64,000 nucleotides of DNA from Cornus controversa (lineage: Eukaryota > Streptophyta > Magnoliopsida > Cornales > Cornaceae). The notes under the pieces were generated by a model. That model did no database searches. It saw only the letters and a list, made by a program, of their open reading frames with translations, and was not told where the DNA came from. The stretch is from NCBI GenBank assembly GCA_026545225.1, contig CM048850.1:6576001-6640000 (forward strand), read 5' to 3'. Every line of letters begins with the position of its first letter. Within the stretch, counting starts at the first letter, position 1. Below, in pieces: positions 1 to 10,544 of this stretch. Both the position numbers and the translations under genes were made by a program.

Positions 1-1
1 C

Positions 2-1431
2 GGCACTGTCACTGCCATTGCTGGTTTTGTTGTTCTTGCACTTGGGAAGCCTACCTATCTCGTTCAACCCCTCGCCAACAGCCCCATTAAAAAGATAACA
101 CAGGTCTTTCTTTTCTTCTCTCTGTCTCTCTCTCTCTTTTGATCAGCTCTCTGATCTGATTGATATATCCATCACGTACTAATTGTGTAATTATAATTAT
201 TTTATATATATATATATATACATACACACACCCCAATTGATTGTTGTGGTGGTGTGCATATTTTCAGGTCATAGTGCTTGCACTTCGAAATAGAAGATTG
301 TTACTACCAGAGAACTCTGACCAACTGTACGAGATCAATGAAAAAGAAAGAGATCCTTCTGATGAAAGAATTCCACATACCAACCAGTTCAGGTAATGCA
401 ATGACGTACCGCTATCGATCTTCTATGGGAAAAAGTCTCCATATATATAGATATATATATAGTTAATTCCTGCTTACTATGCTTTAATTGAATCCGAAGA
501 ACCATTCAGTGAGTAGTAATTAAAATTATGCCAACATATATGCAGATCCCTAGACAAAGCCGCCATTGTTGGGGAAGGCATGAGTCCGGGGGCATGGGGA
601 GTTTGCACAGTGACACAAGTTGAAGAAGTGAAGATACTAACAAGGATGCTGCCCATCATAGCTAGCACAGTCATAATGAATACATGCTTGGCACAATTGC
701 AGACATTCTCAGTACTTCAAGGCTATTTCATGGATCCATATTTGGGTTCTTTGAAGATTCCAACAGCCTCAATCCCAGTCATTCCCCTAATCTTCATGAC
801 TTTCCTCATACCCATTTATGAGTTCATTGTCATACCTTTTGCTCGCAAGATCACAGGCCATCCATCAGGTATCACACAACTTAAACGCGTGGGAGTTGGG
901 CTTGTGCTCTCATTCATTTCAATGGGTATAGCTGGCATAGTTGAAGTGAAGAGAAGGCATCAAGGCATTAAGGAACCAACTAAGCCCATTAGTCTTTTCT
1001 GGTTGTCCTTCCAATATGGTATCTTCGGGGTGGCAGATATGTTTGCTATGGTTGGATTAATGGAGTTCTTCTACAAGGAAGCTCCCTCGGGGATGAGATC
1101 GCTTTCTACATCATTTGCACCACTGTCGCTCTCTTTCGGCTACTTCTTGAGTACTGCCTTTGTCAACATCATAAACTCAGTCACCAAGAAGGTTACACCA
1201 AGCAAACAAGCGTGGTTACAAGGGATGGACTTGAATCATAGCCATTTGAATCTGTTTTATTGGTTCCTAGCTATCTTAAGCTTACTTAACTTTGCAAACT
1301 ATCTGTTTTGGGCTAGATGGTACAAGTACAAAGAAGAGACTAATGATGAGTCTGCAGACATTGATGTGATGGATGATGGTACCAATGGATCATATACCAT
1401 TACCAACAAGATGGAAACTATTCAAGAATAA
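2..1431 (+). CDS. NRT1/PTR family (NPF) transporter, 3' part
   Basis: Proton-coupled major-facilitator transporter of the plasma membrane or tonoplast; family members move nitrate, peptides, ABA or other hormones. Three exons are visible: 2-103, 268-392 and 546-1431, with GT-AG introns that keep one open frame (about 370 codons, stop TAA 1429-1431). Family members are usually about 560-600 aa, so the N-terminal third lies outside the window. The first exon ends in a loop with GKPTYLVQP. The last exon holds the family-typical EAPSGMRSLSTSF stretch and several hydrophobic segments (for example PVIPLIFMTFLIPIYEFIVI and the final LFYWFLAILSLLNFANYLF), then an acidic C-tail. Wording around GITQLKRVGVGL suggests subgroup NPF4 (ABA/nitrate type), but substrate cannot be read from sequence. 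The Met at 580 is internal, not a start. No stops or frameshifts are seen, so it is probably a functional gene. Confidence 0.93.
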
Positions 1432-1593
1432 CAAGTTGGTGAAGATCAATTGGCAGCTCATTCTATTACGATTGATCTGATCCATTGACGGAGGAGTTTT
1501 AATTAATCATTTTCAATTATTCTATTATTTTGTTCCAAATCCCAGCAGATTGAGATTGTAATGTCTACACCTTGTTCTTGAGTTCCATTAATT

Positions 1594-1599
1594 AATAAA
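1594..1599 (+). terminator. Putative poly(A) signal of the NPF gene
   Basis: A perfect AATAAA lies about 160 bp after the NPF stop codon in T-rich 3' UTR sequence, with T-rich DNA just downstream. This is the expected place for the transcript end of the transporter gene. Confidence 0.55.
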
Positions 1600-1825
1600 A
1601 GTTGGGATTTTGTTTGTTGTTTTTTTAAAATATGTTGCTGTTCTGCACTTACATTTTTCATCTATATATATATAATATATATTTTCAGTAAGTGAAAATT
1701 TATTGAAAATGAAGAAAGAATACAGTTAGACGCATCAAATGTCCCTTTGCTGAAAATATTGCAAACATCAAGAACCTCCCAAAGTCGTTCTTCTTTGATC
1801 CTATATTGAGAAGGAAAAAGTTCAG
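1600..1825. other. Short host flank before the transposon block
   Basis: AT-rich sequence with a small (TA)n run near 1670. No gene is seen. The last five bases (1821-1825, TTCAG) form the left target-site duplication of the element that follows. This DNA should have been continuous with 13388 onward before that insertion. Confidence 0.5.
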
Positions 1826-2038
1826 TGTTGGGTTATATATTTTTTACTATATCTGCTGTTAGATTATATATCTTTTCCTAAATCACATATGTTTCTTACA
1901 CTTTCTTCTAAACCATCTAAAACTAAAATTTCCTGTCTCCTAAGTTTACTTAGCCTTCAAGATTATGTGCCTAAAAATATGCATTTGTTCACAATATCAA
2001 TTCAATAAAATACAATTATCTTTCTTTATTTTTTAACA
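1826..2038 (+). repeat. 5' LTR of the short non-autonomous element
   Basis: 213 bp, TGTTGGG...TTAACA. It is directly followed by the primer-binding site and matched by the 180-bp copy at 13208-13387. Confidence 0.85.
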
Positions 2039-2051
2039 TGGTATCAGAGCC
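2039..2051 (+). promoter_or_regulatory. Primer-binding site, tRNA-iMet type
   Basis: TGGTATCAGAGCC, the standard complement of the 3' end of plant initiator-Met tRNA, begins at the first base after the 5' LTR. It primes minus-strand DNA synthesis. Confidence 0.9.
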
Positions 2052-2179
2052 TACCAATTCCTGGTAGTCTTCATATTTCATTGCGTCATTGTCGAGGATG
2101 GCACCATCGGCTTCATCCCTGATGGCTAATCGTCAAAATAGTATATATTTTATGCAGATAATAAAAGAAGATCCCACTA

Positions 2180-2400
2180 ACATCTATGTGTTAAAGTCGT
2201 TGATTTCAACGAGCCCCTTTTATGATTTTCAAATCAGTTTTCACTCCAACGAGCAACTTTCGATCTTACCCTTAGTCCAACGAGTAATCTTTTGTAGTTT
2301 CTTTGTATGTATTCCCAGTCACTGTCGGTAATATCACCAGATTGCTTTCACGAGTAGTAGCATCTACGTGTCAAAGTTGCTGATTTCAACGAGCTCCTTT
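2180..2400 (+). repeat. Internal duplicated motif block of the short element
   Basis: The phrase 'catctatgtgttaaagtcg..gatttcaacgagc' near 2191-2215 recurs at about 2362-2395 (catctacgtgtcaaagttg..gatttcaacgagc). The block 'gattttcaaatca..ctccaacgagc' near 2224 recurs at 7263, and 'ggtaatatcaccagattgc' near 2326 recurs at about 13111. The internal region is therefore an imperfect tandem duplication of roughly 150-180 bp carrying repeated CCAACGAGC words. The second copy is split by the nested insertions. Confidence 0.6.
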
Positions 2401-2934
2401 TGTCACGCCCTGATTCCTGAGTCCCGAAAACCGAGGTGTGAATTCTGAGAGATCACACTCATAACCATTAATATCCATACAATCCCAATTTTCTATTTTT
2501 ATTAAGAAAATTATACATCCCCAATTTAAATAAATCAGATACTGAATATCCATCTCACGTACATTAATCAAATCTATAACTGAGAGAAACTACCCAGCAT
2601 AAAATGTCCAATACATTTAATCCAAATGAAAACATCTATCCAATATCCTGTATATACATTAAATTCTAATGAATTTAACCACTACCTCTGCAACCGATAT
2701 TATCAGTCCCTAATTGACTCCAAATCATCAACAATACCTGTGAAACCTTGGGGGGGGGGTGGGTGTGAGTTCAAAAACCAAATAAGGTATGTCCAACATA
2801 TATAAGCATTTACATAAATAATGTAAATCAATTATTATGTCCCCTACTCAACAAGTAGAAAATCTCAAATGCAATATAGATGCATTTAAATTGTACAACA
2901 TGCTTAACAATCAGACACGTAAGCATAAAAGGAT

Positions 2935-2936
<2 letters not shown>

Positions 2937-2967
<31 letters not shown>
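2937..2967 (+). repeat. (CT)n microsatellite
   Basis: About 15 CT units inside the solo LTR. Pyrimidine runs also occur just after the presumed promoter in the other LTRs of this family (near 28480, 31515 and 48200). Confidence 0.95.
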
Positions 2968-2969
<2 letters not shown>

Positions 2970-3111
2970 GGGTCTCACCCGATACCCCACATGATTTAGA
3001 CTGTTCGATCGATCATGTGACCTGGGACGCCTCCCATAACCAATGTATGATTTTGACATACTCTGCCAGTGTCATGCTCCCGGGGCAATATTTTGGTTTG
3101 CCCATTAGTGC

Positions 3112-3425
3112 TTAGACCATTTCAGTATCGTCACTAAGTATTTACCTACTCTAGGTGATTAGACCATTTCAGAACCATCATCGAGTATCAATTGGCTTAA
3201 GGTGGTTAGACCATTTCAGAACCGCCACTGAGCATAAGTTGACTCAAGGTTATTAGACCATATCAGAACCGTCACCGAGTATTAGTTGGCTCAAGGTGGT
3301 TAGATTATTTCAGAACTGCCACCGAGTATAATTTGACTCAAGGTGGTTAGATTATTTCAGAACTACCACCGAGTATAATTTGACTCAAGGAGATTAGACC
3401 ATATCAGAATCGTCACTGAGTATTG
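3112..3425. repeat. 48-bp tandem repeat array in the Del-like LTR
   Basis: About seven head-to-tail units, each with TTAGACCATTTCAGAAC followed by a variable GAGTAT..AAGG part; period about 48 bp. Units differ by several substitutions, so the array is old. The same motif in opposite orientation (TTGGAGTATGTGATTTACTC) forms a shorter array at 53900-54110 in another LTR of the family, so it belongs to the LTR. Confidence 0.85.
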
Positions 3426-4406
3426 ACCACATTTTCTCATTTTCTCACAATGGCCCTATATATAAATGTCAAACATATAATAATCAAGCATTTCATTTCA
3501 TGCTTATTACAATACAATGCATAAGCTAGTTTAATGAGTACATAGCATGCATTCCCCTTTACGCAACTACACACATAATCACATATACGTGTAAAACCTA
3601 GCATACTATTCACATATGCTCCTAAATCTCACTTAAGCACATTTTAACCATGCTTTACCCAGTGCATACATTTTCAATACGAAAGATAGCATGCATTCAA
3701 TTCACATAACAATACATATAATCACGTATATGTCAAATCTTGCATATAAGTCCTATATGCCTACCATTCTCCAATTTAGCATGTAATGGTCATGCTCCAT
3801 CTAATGTATGTATTTATTACTAGTGCCTAGCATGCATTCCAGTCACATCACCGACACATAATCACATACATGTCAAATCCTGCATATAAATCACATATGC
3901 ACGTATACTAGCATAAAATACAATCATGCTCTCATTCAATGCATGCATTTACTATAAACAACTAGCATGCATTCCACGCACACCGACATATAATTACCTA
4001 CATGTCACATCCTGCATATAAATCACATATACTAGCATAAATATGATCATGTTATCACTCAATGCATGCATTTACTATAAGTACCAAACATGCATTCCAA
4101 TCACAATATATACTCACATATATATTATGTTACCCATATATGTATTATGCACATATATCACGCTTAGCATGTATCATGATTTTCAAATGCTCATTAATGC
4201 TATAATCATATTTAGCATACATTTCTACTACTACACAAATATATAATCACATATATATTTAACCTATACATAAAATCTACCTATGCATACGAAACAACAC
4301 TTAGTTAAACATATGTTATTTAGCCTACTTTGCATGGGTTCACCTACATCATATACATATCACAATGTAAACAAGCATTTAAAATATCATGCTTTCATTT
4401 TCAAAC

Positions 4407-4437
<31 letters not shown>

Positions 4438-4440
4438 TAT
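4407..4440. repeat. (AT)n microsatellite
   Basis: Uninterrupted (AT)n of about 25 bp followed by a degenerate AT stretch, inside the solo LTR. Confidence 0.9.
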
Positions 4441-5570
4441 ATGCACCTATATATATATACATATCACATATGATCAAATTAAGGAGCATATGTAAATTAA
4501 TCAACATAATTAAAATATACGTAGGAGATAGAGGCAAAAATCAACTTACCTTAGGTCCTACTTTCACTAAGCCCGTGCTTGCAAAGCGGCCCATTTCCAT
4601 GTCCAGTCTAGTCCCGTGTCATAGTCCATTTCATTGTCCATGAATTTGGCCTAATTCAATTAGGCAAACCAATTTCATCTAATTTCATTTCAATTGCCCA
4701 AACTCATGTAACCAGGCAGCCCAATTCGAGACCAAATAACCCAAATCAACTATGACTAGCCACCATTAGCTACTAGTGAACTATGTTGCCACCCAAGACC
4801 CATGAATCCCTGGCATCAACCCAAATCAATCACTACCCATCCGAACTAACTAGCCACCGTGGCTTGCTGAATCAACCACCATGCCCAAAACCATGAGCTT
4901 TCTATGCTACCAATCCGAAACTACCATCACGAAGAAGACCCATTCGCCGTGAAGCTGAAGGCCTAACAGCCCAGCAGCCACCATGGCTATCCGCCACAGT
5001 CGGTACTCACCTTCACAGCCCATTGCCCAGTTGTGAACCACCCAAACTGAACCCAATTCATACGACCTGAGCTTAACAGAAGCTCCCATGGCCGTCGCTT
5101 ATGCCGAAGAGCTGTTACGGGCTACCTAAATGACCTGTTACCACTGTTAAAACTCGTCACTTTCCTCGGCACCAGCTCCATCAGAACCAACCAAGGAGAA
5201 CCCATCTCACTCAAACAACTAACCAAAACTCGCCAGAACCAACAGCCACCAACCAAGCCGGAGTCACCACCTCCATCTCCCTCAATCACAGTAGTGAAGG
5301 ACCATCAACCGAACCCATAATCGTCACTTCCATCGGTTGAACCAAACCAACCCACCAAGGTCAGCCTCTTCAGCACCACCCTGATCGGTTACCATCATCA
5401 TCACCACCTGCAACTCGCTATGTATAGCCGAGCCTTGAAGATCCAGACACCATCTGAAACCTAGCCGTGAAAACCCAGTCGAGTCTCCACCGCCGGACAC
5501 CACTATGGTCAGACCACCTCATAGCCGCTACAAGAGCCGAGACCACTAGGAAGGAACCCCATAACCATCC

Positions 5571-5819
5571 TGTAGTAACCCTTGTGGACGGGTGTGAGTG
5601 GGCGAGTGCGACGAAAGACACTGGGCTGAGCTACCACATTGACAGGGTACAGGGTGCTCAATCCCACATCGCCTGGGTGTAGAAAAGGGGATGTGCTTAT
5701 ATGTAGTATGTTCTCTTTAAATGAATGAGGCATTTTGGGGTAAAACCCAAGAGCAAAACTGGGCGGGTTTAGGCCCAAAGCGAACAATATCATACCATGT
5801 GTTGGAGCAGGGTATTACA
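5571..5819 (+). repeat. TRIM LTR1
   Basis: 249 bp. Carries the AATGAATGAGG variant and GCGGGTTTAGGCCC, shared in essence with LTR3 and different from LTR2/LTR4. Confidence 0.9.
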
Positions 5820-5821
5820 GT

Positions 5822-5834
5822 TGGTATCAAAGCC
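5822..5834 (+). promoter_or_regulatory. TRIM primer-binding site 1
   Basis: TGGTATCAAAGCC, tRNA-iMet type with one change from the consensus, two bases after LTR1. The polypurine tract GTAGGGGGGTGGAT precedes LTR2. Confidence 0.85.
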
Positions 5835-5889
5835 TGAACCCAGCCGAAAGTGTGCCGACGAGGAGGTCGGGCCTCGTAGGGGGGTGGAT

Positions 5890-6139
5890 TGTAGTAACCC
5901 TTGTGGATGGGTGTGAGTGGGCGGGTGCGAAGACAGACACTGGGCTGAGCTACTACACTGACAGGGTACAGTGTGCTCAATCCCACATCGCCTAAGTGTG
6001 GAAAAGGGAATGTGCTTATATGTATTATGTTCTCTTCAAATGGTATGAGGCCTTTTGGGGTAAAACCCAAGAGCAAAATTGTGCGGGCTTAGGCCCAAAG
6101 CGGACAATATCATACCATGTGTTGGAACGGGGTATTACA
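5890..6139 (+). repeat. TRIM LTR2
   Basis: 250 bp. Carries the AATGGTATGAGG variant shared with LTR4. Confidence 0.9.
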
Positions 6140-6145
6140 GTTTAT

Positions 6146-6394
6146 TGTAGTAACCCTTGTGGACGGGTGTGAGTGGGCGGGTGCGAAGACCGACACTAGG
6201 CTGAGCTACTACACTGACAGGGTACAGGGTACTCAATCCCACATTGCTTGGGTGTGAAAAAGGGGATGTGCTTATATGTATTATGTTCTCTTCAAATAAA
6301 TGAGGCCTTTTGGGGTAAAATCCAAGAGCAAAATCGTGCGGGTTTAGGTCCAAAGCGGATAATATCATACCATGTGTTGGAGCGGGGTATTACA
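6146..6394 (+). repeat. TRIM LTR3
   Basis: 249 bp. Carries AATAAATGAGG and GCGGGTTTAGG, like LTR1. It begins six bases after LTR2. Confidence 0.9.
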
Positions 6395-6396
6395 GT

Positions 6397-6409
6397 TGGT
6401 ATCAGAGCC
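6397..6409 (+). promoter_or_regulatory. TRIM primer-binding site 2
   Basis: TGGTATCAGAGCC, a consensus tRNA-iMet primer site two bases after LTR3. Confidence 0.88.
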
Positions 6410-6464
6410 TGAACCCAGCTGAAAGTGTGTCGACGAGGACGTCGGGCCTCGTAGGGGGGTGGAT

Positions 6465-6714
6465 TGTAGTAACCCTTGTGGACGGGTGTGAGTGAGCTGG
6501 TGCGAAGATAGACACTGGGCTGAGCTACCACACTGACAGGGTATAAGGTGTTCAATCCCACATCGCCTGGGTGTGGAAAAGGGGATGTGCTTATATGTAG
6601 TATATTCTCTTCAAATGGTATGAGGCCTTTTGGGGTAAAACCCAAGAGCAAAATCGTGTGGGCTCAGGCCCAAAGCAGATAATATCATATCATGTGTTGG
6701 GGCGAGGTATTACA
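6465..6714 (+). repeat. TRIM LTR4
   Basis: 250 bp. Carries AATGGTATGAGG, like LTR2, and ends GGTATTACA at the right boundary of the array. Confidence 0.9.
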
Positions 6715-7033
6715 AATCCATCACCTCCACCATCAGGGCCGGAATCAGTCCCTCTTTCTCTCTCTCGATTTCTCTTCTTCTTCTTTTCTTTTCTCTTTCT
6801 TTCTTTTCTCTTTTCCCATTCTCAGCCAACCACATGGTCTACCTTTAATTTGAATCCTTACCTTGTGCTCGCATACACCACATGTTTGGTTGACCATCCT
6901 CATCCACTCACCCACATATATACATAAAAATATTATATATCTATATATATAACACTACATGTGAACATACTTAAATACATAATTATCTACATGTATCTCC
7001 ACACATTTATAATTTAATATAAATATATCCACC

Positions 7034-7034
<1 letters not shown>

Positions 7035-7067
<33 letters not shown>

Positions 7068-7140
7068 CCCACCTATATATATGTAAACCCATATATATAA
7101 TTATCCACATCCTCTATCTATCTATCTATCTATCTATATA
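7035..7140. repeat. (AT)n and (CTAT)n microsatellites
   Basis: (TA)n at about 7035-7065 and (CTAT)n at about 7114-7140, near the start of the minus-oriented solo LTR. Confidence 0.9.
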
Positions 7141-7852
7141 TATATATAATTTCATTTATATATATATTCGTATCTTTTCAAAATTAAATAATTCAAAAAA
7201 AGAAAACTCAGTCAAAAATCATCCAGAATCTGTCAAAAATAATCCAATCCTTACACCTTTTTTGATTTTCAAATCATTTTTTGCTCCAACGAGCCGCTTT
7301 CGGTCTTTTCGCTACAAGAAAATAGGCTTTTTACGGCAGGCAAAAATGGCTTTTACGGCGGTTTTAGTCCGTCGTGGTATCCGGTGTCATAGAAGCTTAA
7401 GGACTTTCTACCACAGGTTCAGCCCATGGTAGAAAGTATATTTTTAACCACGGGGCCCAGCCCATGGTAAAAAGTGTATTTTTTTTAAAAAAAAATTGTA
7501 TGCTTTACATATACATTGTTCCCAACACAAAAACCTCCCATATAAATTAGTTGAGCAACTATCCGATCGAACTTAGCATTATAAGAAAACTAATAACTAT
7601 ATTGTATTCAGGTAGCAGGCCTGAAACTACGTTCCTGCTTATTCAAACTATATTGAAGCCCATTACAACTACAAAATATCTTTTAATTAACTCGTATACA
7701 CCTCATATGCTCTTAAAAATTACACAATGGAGTTTCAAATATATACTCAATGGGTTTAGATTCTGAAGGAATTAAAGAATGTCCATGTGTACCTTCATGT
7801 GGTGGGATAAGAATTGAATGTCCTTGTCTCGTGCATCTATGTGTACCAATTT

Positions 7853-8238
7853 TTATATCTTGTCAATTCCCTCATTTTTAGTAGAAACTTTTCCTGAACT
7901 TCGGCCATTCATCCTCCGAAATGAGCTCATGGTTGACAAAATTTTGAAGCTACTGCTGCCCTCACTGATGTTAAAAGACTTTCTAGATCTAGTTGGTCCT
8001 AAGGTACTGAATTCTAGTTCTCTACTCTTGTTTGTTTTGACCTTGGCAACAACTAGTTGAGTAATGCTGCCTCGACAAAAGGGGCAAACTGGGCCTTTGG
8101 ACAAGCAGAGGCAGAGCTTGGTTTGTTGTGACAGTACAAAGCTAGAGTGCAAGAGGCACACATTTGGAGACCGCATTTTTTAACCTCAATTGTGCAGACC
8201 TAATCAAAGCAAATGCAGCATAACTCGACATCGTTGGC
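7853..8238 (-). pseudogene. XBAT-type E3 ligase fragment: RING and C-terminal exon
   Basis: Captured last exon of an ankyrin-RING (XBAT32/33-like) ubiquitin ligase. After an acceptor-like CAG at 8239-8241 it encodes LCCICFD-stop-VCTIEV, then CASCTLALYCHNKP, then after a frameshift GPVCPFCRGSITQLVVAK and a serine-rich SEGSSSFK tail, ending at a stop near 7853. The ring residues CxxC are present, but the CGHQMC-type histidine is Leu (CGLQMC). One Gln codon is TAG and the frame shifts before PVCPFC, so no functional RING can be made. Confidence 0.85.
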
Positions 8239-8884
8239 CTGTCAAGAAGTACTCTTCCAAGTGAATAACAAGGTGTATACTTTGAAGATTGATAGGAAAA
8301 GCATAACGCAGATTTAAAGAAAATGTAAGCAGAAGGTATAATATAGAAAAGTAGGTGCATAGTTTGAAGATATGTAGGAAATACGGTCGTGATAGTTATA
8401 GATTTAAAGAGAAGTTAACTTTTTTAAATAGATAAAAAATTGCAAAACTCTTTTCTTTGTTTTTTTTTTCTGTTTACAATTCATTATCTTAACAAAAAGT
8501 ATAACCAAATGATGTTTAAAAATGTCAGTAGCTCTGGTGAGGTAATGATCCACATGCTTCCTTGTGTGGTGGATGCATTTATCTCAAAGTTGAGCAAGAT
8601 AGTAGGAACTAGAAACCATTTCTTCTCAAATTCTTAAGGGATTCTTTCACTAATATAAGAGTGACGTGACATAAAAATCAAAGGATGATCATTAGGAAAC
8701 TTGTTTTATCGCATCTGAACATTTGTGACACTATATTTCTGCCAAACACATATCCTATGTAAAGGAACAGAATTGGTGTGGTATATAATGTGTACACACA
8801 CACACACACACAAGGAAAAGACAAACTGATTTCAGTCTACATGGTCATAAGAATTTAAACCAAAAACTAAAAACTTTATAATAC

Positions 8885-9133
8885 CTCAGACATGTCATTG
8901 CCAGCCTCAAAACCAAAGTGCAAAGATGATGGAAGTGAGTAGACTATCTCATTGAATATGCCTTTTTCCCTCTCCCTGTTTGCCTCTATTAAGGCTTTCT
9001 CTAATAGAGCTTTTGCTTCTGGATTGAGCTCAGAAAATAACTTCAAAGGTGATGACCAGACAAGAGGCTTTGGAGATGAAGGGTTGCACATGCTCCATGC
9101 TTGTGCTTCAGGGCAACCATGTGAGGCATTCTC
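8885..9133 (-). pseudogene. XBAT-type E3 ligase fragment: exon before the RING
   Basis: Acceptor TTTACAG, then RMPHMVALKHKHGACA, a frameshift that looks like a small deletion, then NPSSPKPLVWSSPLKLFSEL and NPEAKALLEKALIEANRERE, ending at a donor-like GAG|GTAT. The order and wording follow the region between ankyrin repeats and RING in XBAT proteins. Intron sequence separates it from the neighbouring fragments. Confidence 0.85.
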
Positions 9134-9762
9134 CTGTAAAGTACCCATAGATAATGATAAGTTTTACTTGCAAATGTTCACAGTTGATAACTTTTGTCAT
9201 CAATTACATACAGAATAAACCTTCCACAATCAAGATACAAATGGAACCAAAAGAGTATGAATTAAGTATGTGTGTGCTAGATATACAATGGATCATCGAA
9301 ATCGAAATCAAGTTACAATGAACATACACACAAAAAGCGTTCTATAACTTCTTAAAGTTAGCTCAATAAATCCTTCTCAGTATCATCATATATTCTTCTA
9401 AATCATATTCCTCAAGTCTCTAACCACATTCTCTTTTTCATTCCTCTCATTATTATAACTTTGAACCCAATTACTCTTGGTAACCATAGCAATTGATCTT
9501 AGAGGAAGATGTAGTTTGACCACGAAAGAAACTTTTAAATTTTAGCAAGTTCAGTTATGCAAAAAGGAAATTCCCAGGGAATCTACTTTATGCTTCAACT
9601 TTTATTCCTATCTCTGGTCTAACAGCATTCTAGATTTTGTATGACAGAGATCAAGGAATAAAAATTGATTTCACCAACAAGAAGCTTAAAATTGACCAAG
9701 TTAAGTTTTAGCCAAATTTTAAATTCAAAGTACTATAATCTGAAATGTTTACAAAGTCTTAC

Positions 9763-9862
9763 CCAGATGAATCTCGTTGCAAACGATCTGTGCCTCAAGC
9801 AAGTAATTACTACACACAGTCCGAATAACCTCCACGAGCTGTCATATGAAGTGGTGTACTCC
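9763..9862 (-). pseudogene. XBAT-type E3 ligase fragment: ankyrin exon with stops
   Basis: Encodes STPLHMTARGGYSDCV, two stop codons, LLA, another stop, then GTDRLQRDSSG before a donor GG|GTAAG. It matches the ankyrin segment that follows GGYG in XBAT proteins. The three stops show decay after capture. The left exon edge is approximate. Confidence 0.8.
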
Positions 9863-9953
9863 CTAGGTAGTTACAAGTGGAACTTTTATCAACTTAAAAG
9901 ACAAAATAACACTGCCTCTACAATTTATAAAAGAGCTTCATTAAGATTGTTAC

Positions 9954-10081
9954 CCATATCCGCCGGTAGAAACATAAACTAGTGCTCCACTGTCTAACAG
10001 AGTATGAAGACACTCTGGGCACCTTTGTCGGGCTGCCAAGTGTAGTGGAGTTGCTCCATTTCTATCCCTTTCATTCTCCAT
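9954..10081 (-). pseudogene. XBAT-type E3 ligase fragment: ankyrin exon
   Basis: Between an AG acceptor and a GG|GTAAC donor this encodes NERDRNGATPLHLAARQRCP then ECLHTLLDSGALVYVSTGGYG, a clear ankyrin repeat of the XBAT family. The frame is open within this exon. It is the first XBAT exon after the PGK fragments on the minus strand. Confidence 0.87.
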
Positions 10082-10544
10082 CTTGCAATACAAAATTGCA
10101 TGACTTAGACAAATGAAATTAATATCCAACAAATTGATGAAATTGATCCCCAAGCATAGTTTTCTAGAATATAACTACCACTAGTATGAACACTCAAGAA
10201 TACTCCTCACTTAAATAATTACAGAACAGGATGAACCTCAAAGATCATATATTAATGCCAGAATTTGATAAAGAGGAAAAAGGCCAAAAATGATGAATAC
10301 ACATACATTACAGAGCTTTTTCAATCATAACATATAAATCAAACCTCAGTTGAAGCATATTCATTATTTATAGATGTCATTGTTTGAAAAGAACCACTAT
10401 ATAGATTAACCTATGAAAAATATAAAAACTATTTACCAATCAAAAGTTCCTATATGTGATGAATAAGATTTTATGTGTGATGAATGTCCATCTTAAAAAC
10501 TAAAATGTCATTATAAGCATCAATCCCATATCCAAGTAGCATAC

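Larger units (their letters stand above)
5571..6714 (+). mobile_element. TRIM array with four LTRs
   Basis: Terminal-repeat retrotransposon in miniature. Four LTRs of about 250 bp (5571-5819, 5890-6139, 6146-6394, 6465-6714) all run from TGTAGTAACCC to GTATTACA. LTR1/LTR2 and LTR3/LTR4 are each separated by a 70-bp internal domain that holds only a tRNA-iMet primer site and a G-rich polypurine tract. LTR2 and LTR3 are separated by just GTTTAT (6140-6145). The array is flanked by CATCC (5566-5570) and AATCC (6715-6719), a 4/5 target duplication. It is nested in the solo LTR. No coding capacity. It lacks the 5S rRNA sequence that marks Cassandra TRIMs. Confidence 0.9.
2401..7255 (-). mobile_element. 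Solo LTR of a Del/Tekay-like Ty3/gypsy element
   Basis: Starts TGTCACGCCC and ends CCTTACA, flanked by a perfect 5-bp duplication CCTTT (2396-2400 and 7256-7260). The left end is the reverse complement of the LTR end ...GGGGCGTGACA seen at 33660 and 30590, and the right end matches the start of the same LTR family, so it lies in minus orientation. Net length without the nested TRIM array is about 3.7 kb, in range for this lineage. No gag or pol is inside, so it is a solo LTR left by LTR-LTR recombination. It contains a (CT)n run, a 48-bp tandem array and several (AT)n runs. Confidence 0.82.

Noticed and set aside
580-1431. A separate 283-aa gene starting at Met 580
   Set aside because: The frame runs unbroken upstream through two spliced exons with good GT-AG borders, so this Met is internal to the NPF transporter.
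2039-2051. tRNA-Met gene fragments
   Set aside because: These are 13-bp primer sites after LTRs; no tRNA cloverleaf surrounds any of them.
2837-3115. Open frame with a (SL)n stretch
   Set aside because: It is a translation of the (CT)n microsatellite inside a solo LTR.
3112-3425. CRISPR-like regular repeats
   Set aside because: Repeats are contiguous diverged tandem units with no unique spacers, in a plant LTR.
5717-6651. Two near-identical ~119-aa minus-strand proteins
   Set aside because: They are chance open frames across the repeated TRIM LTRs and share no protein family.
5571-6714. Cassandra TRIM or a 5S rRNA cluster
   Set aside because: No 5S rRNA box A/box C sequence is present in the LTRs.
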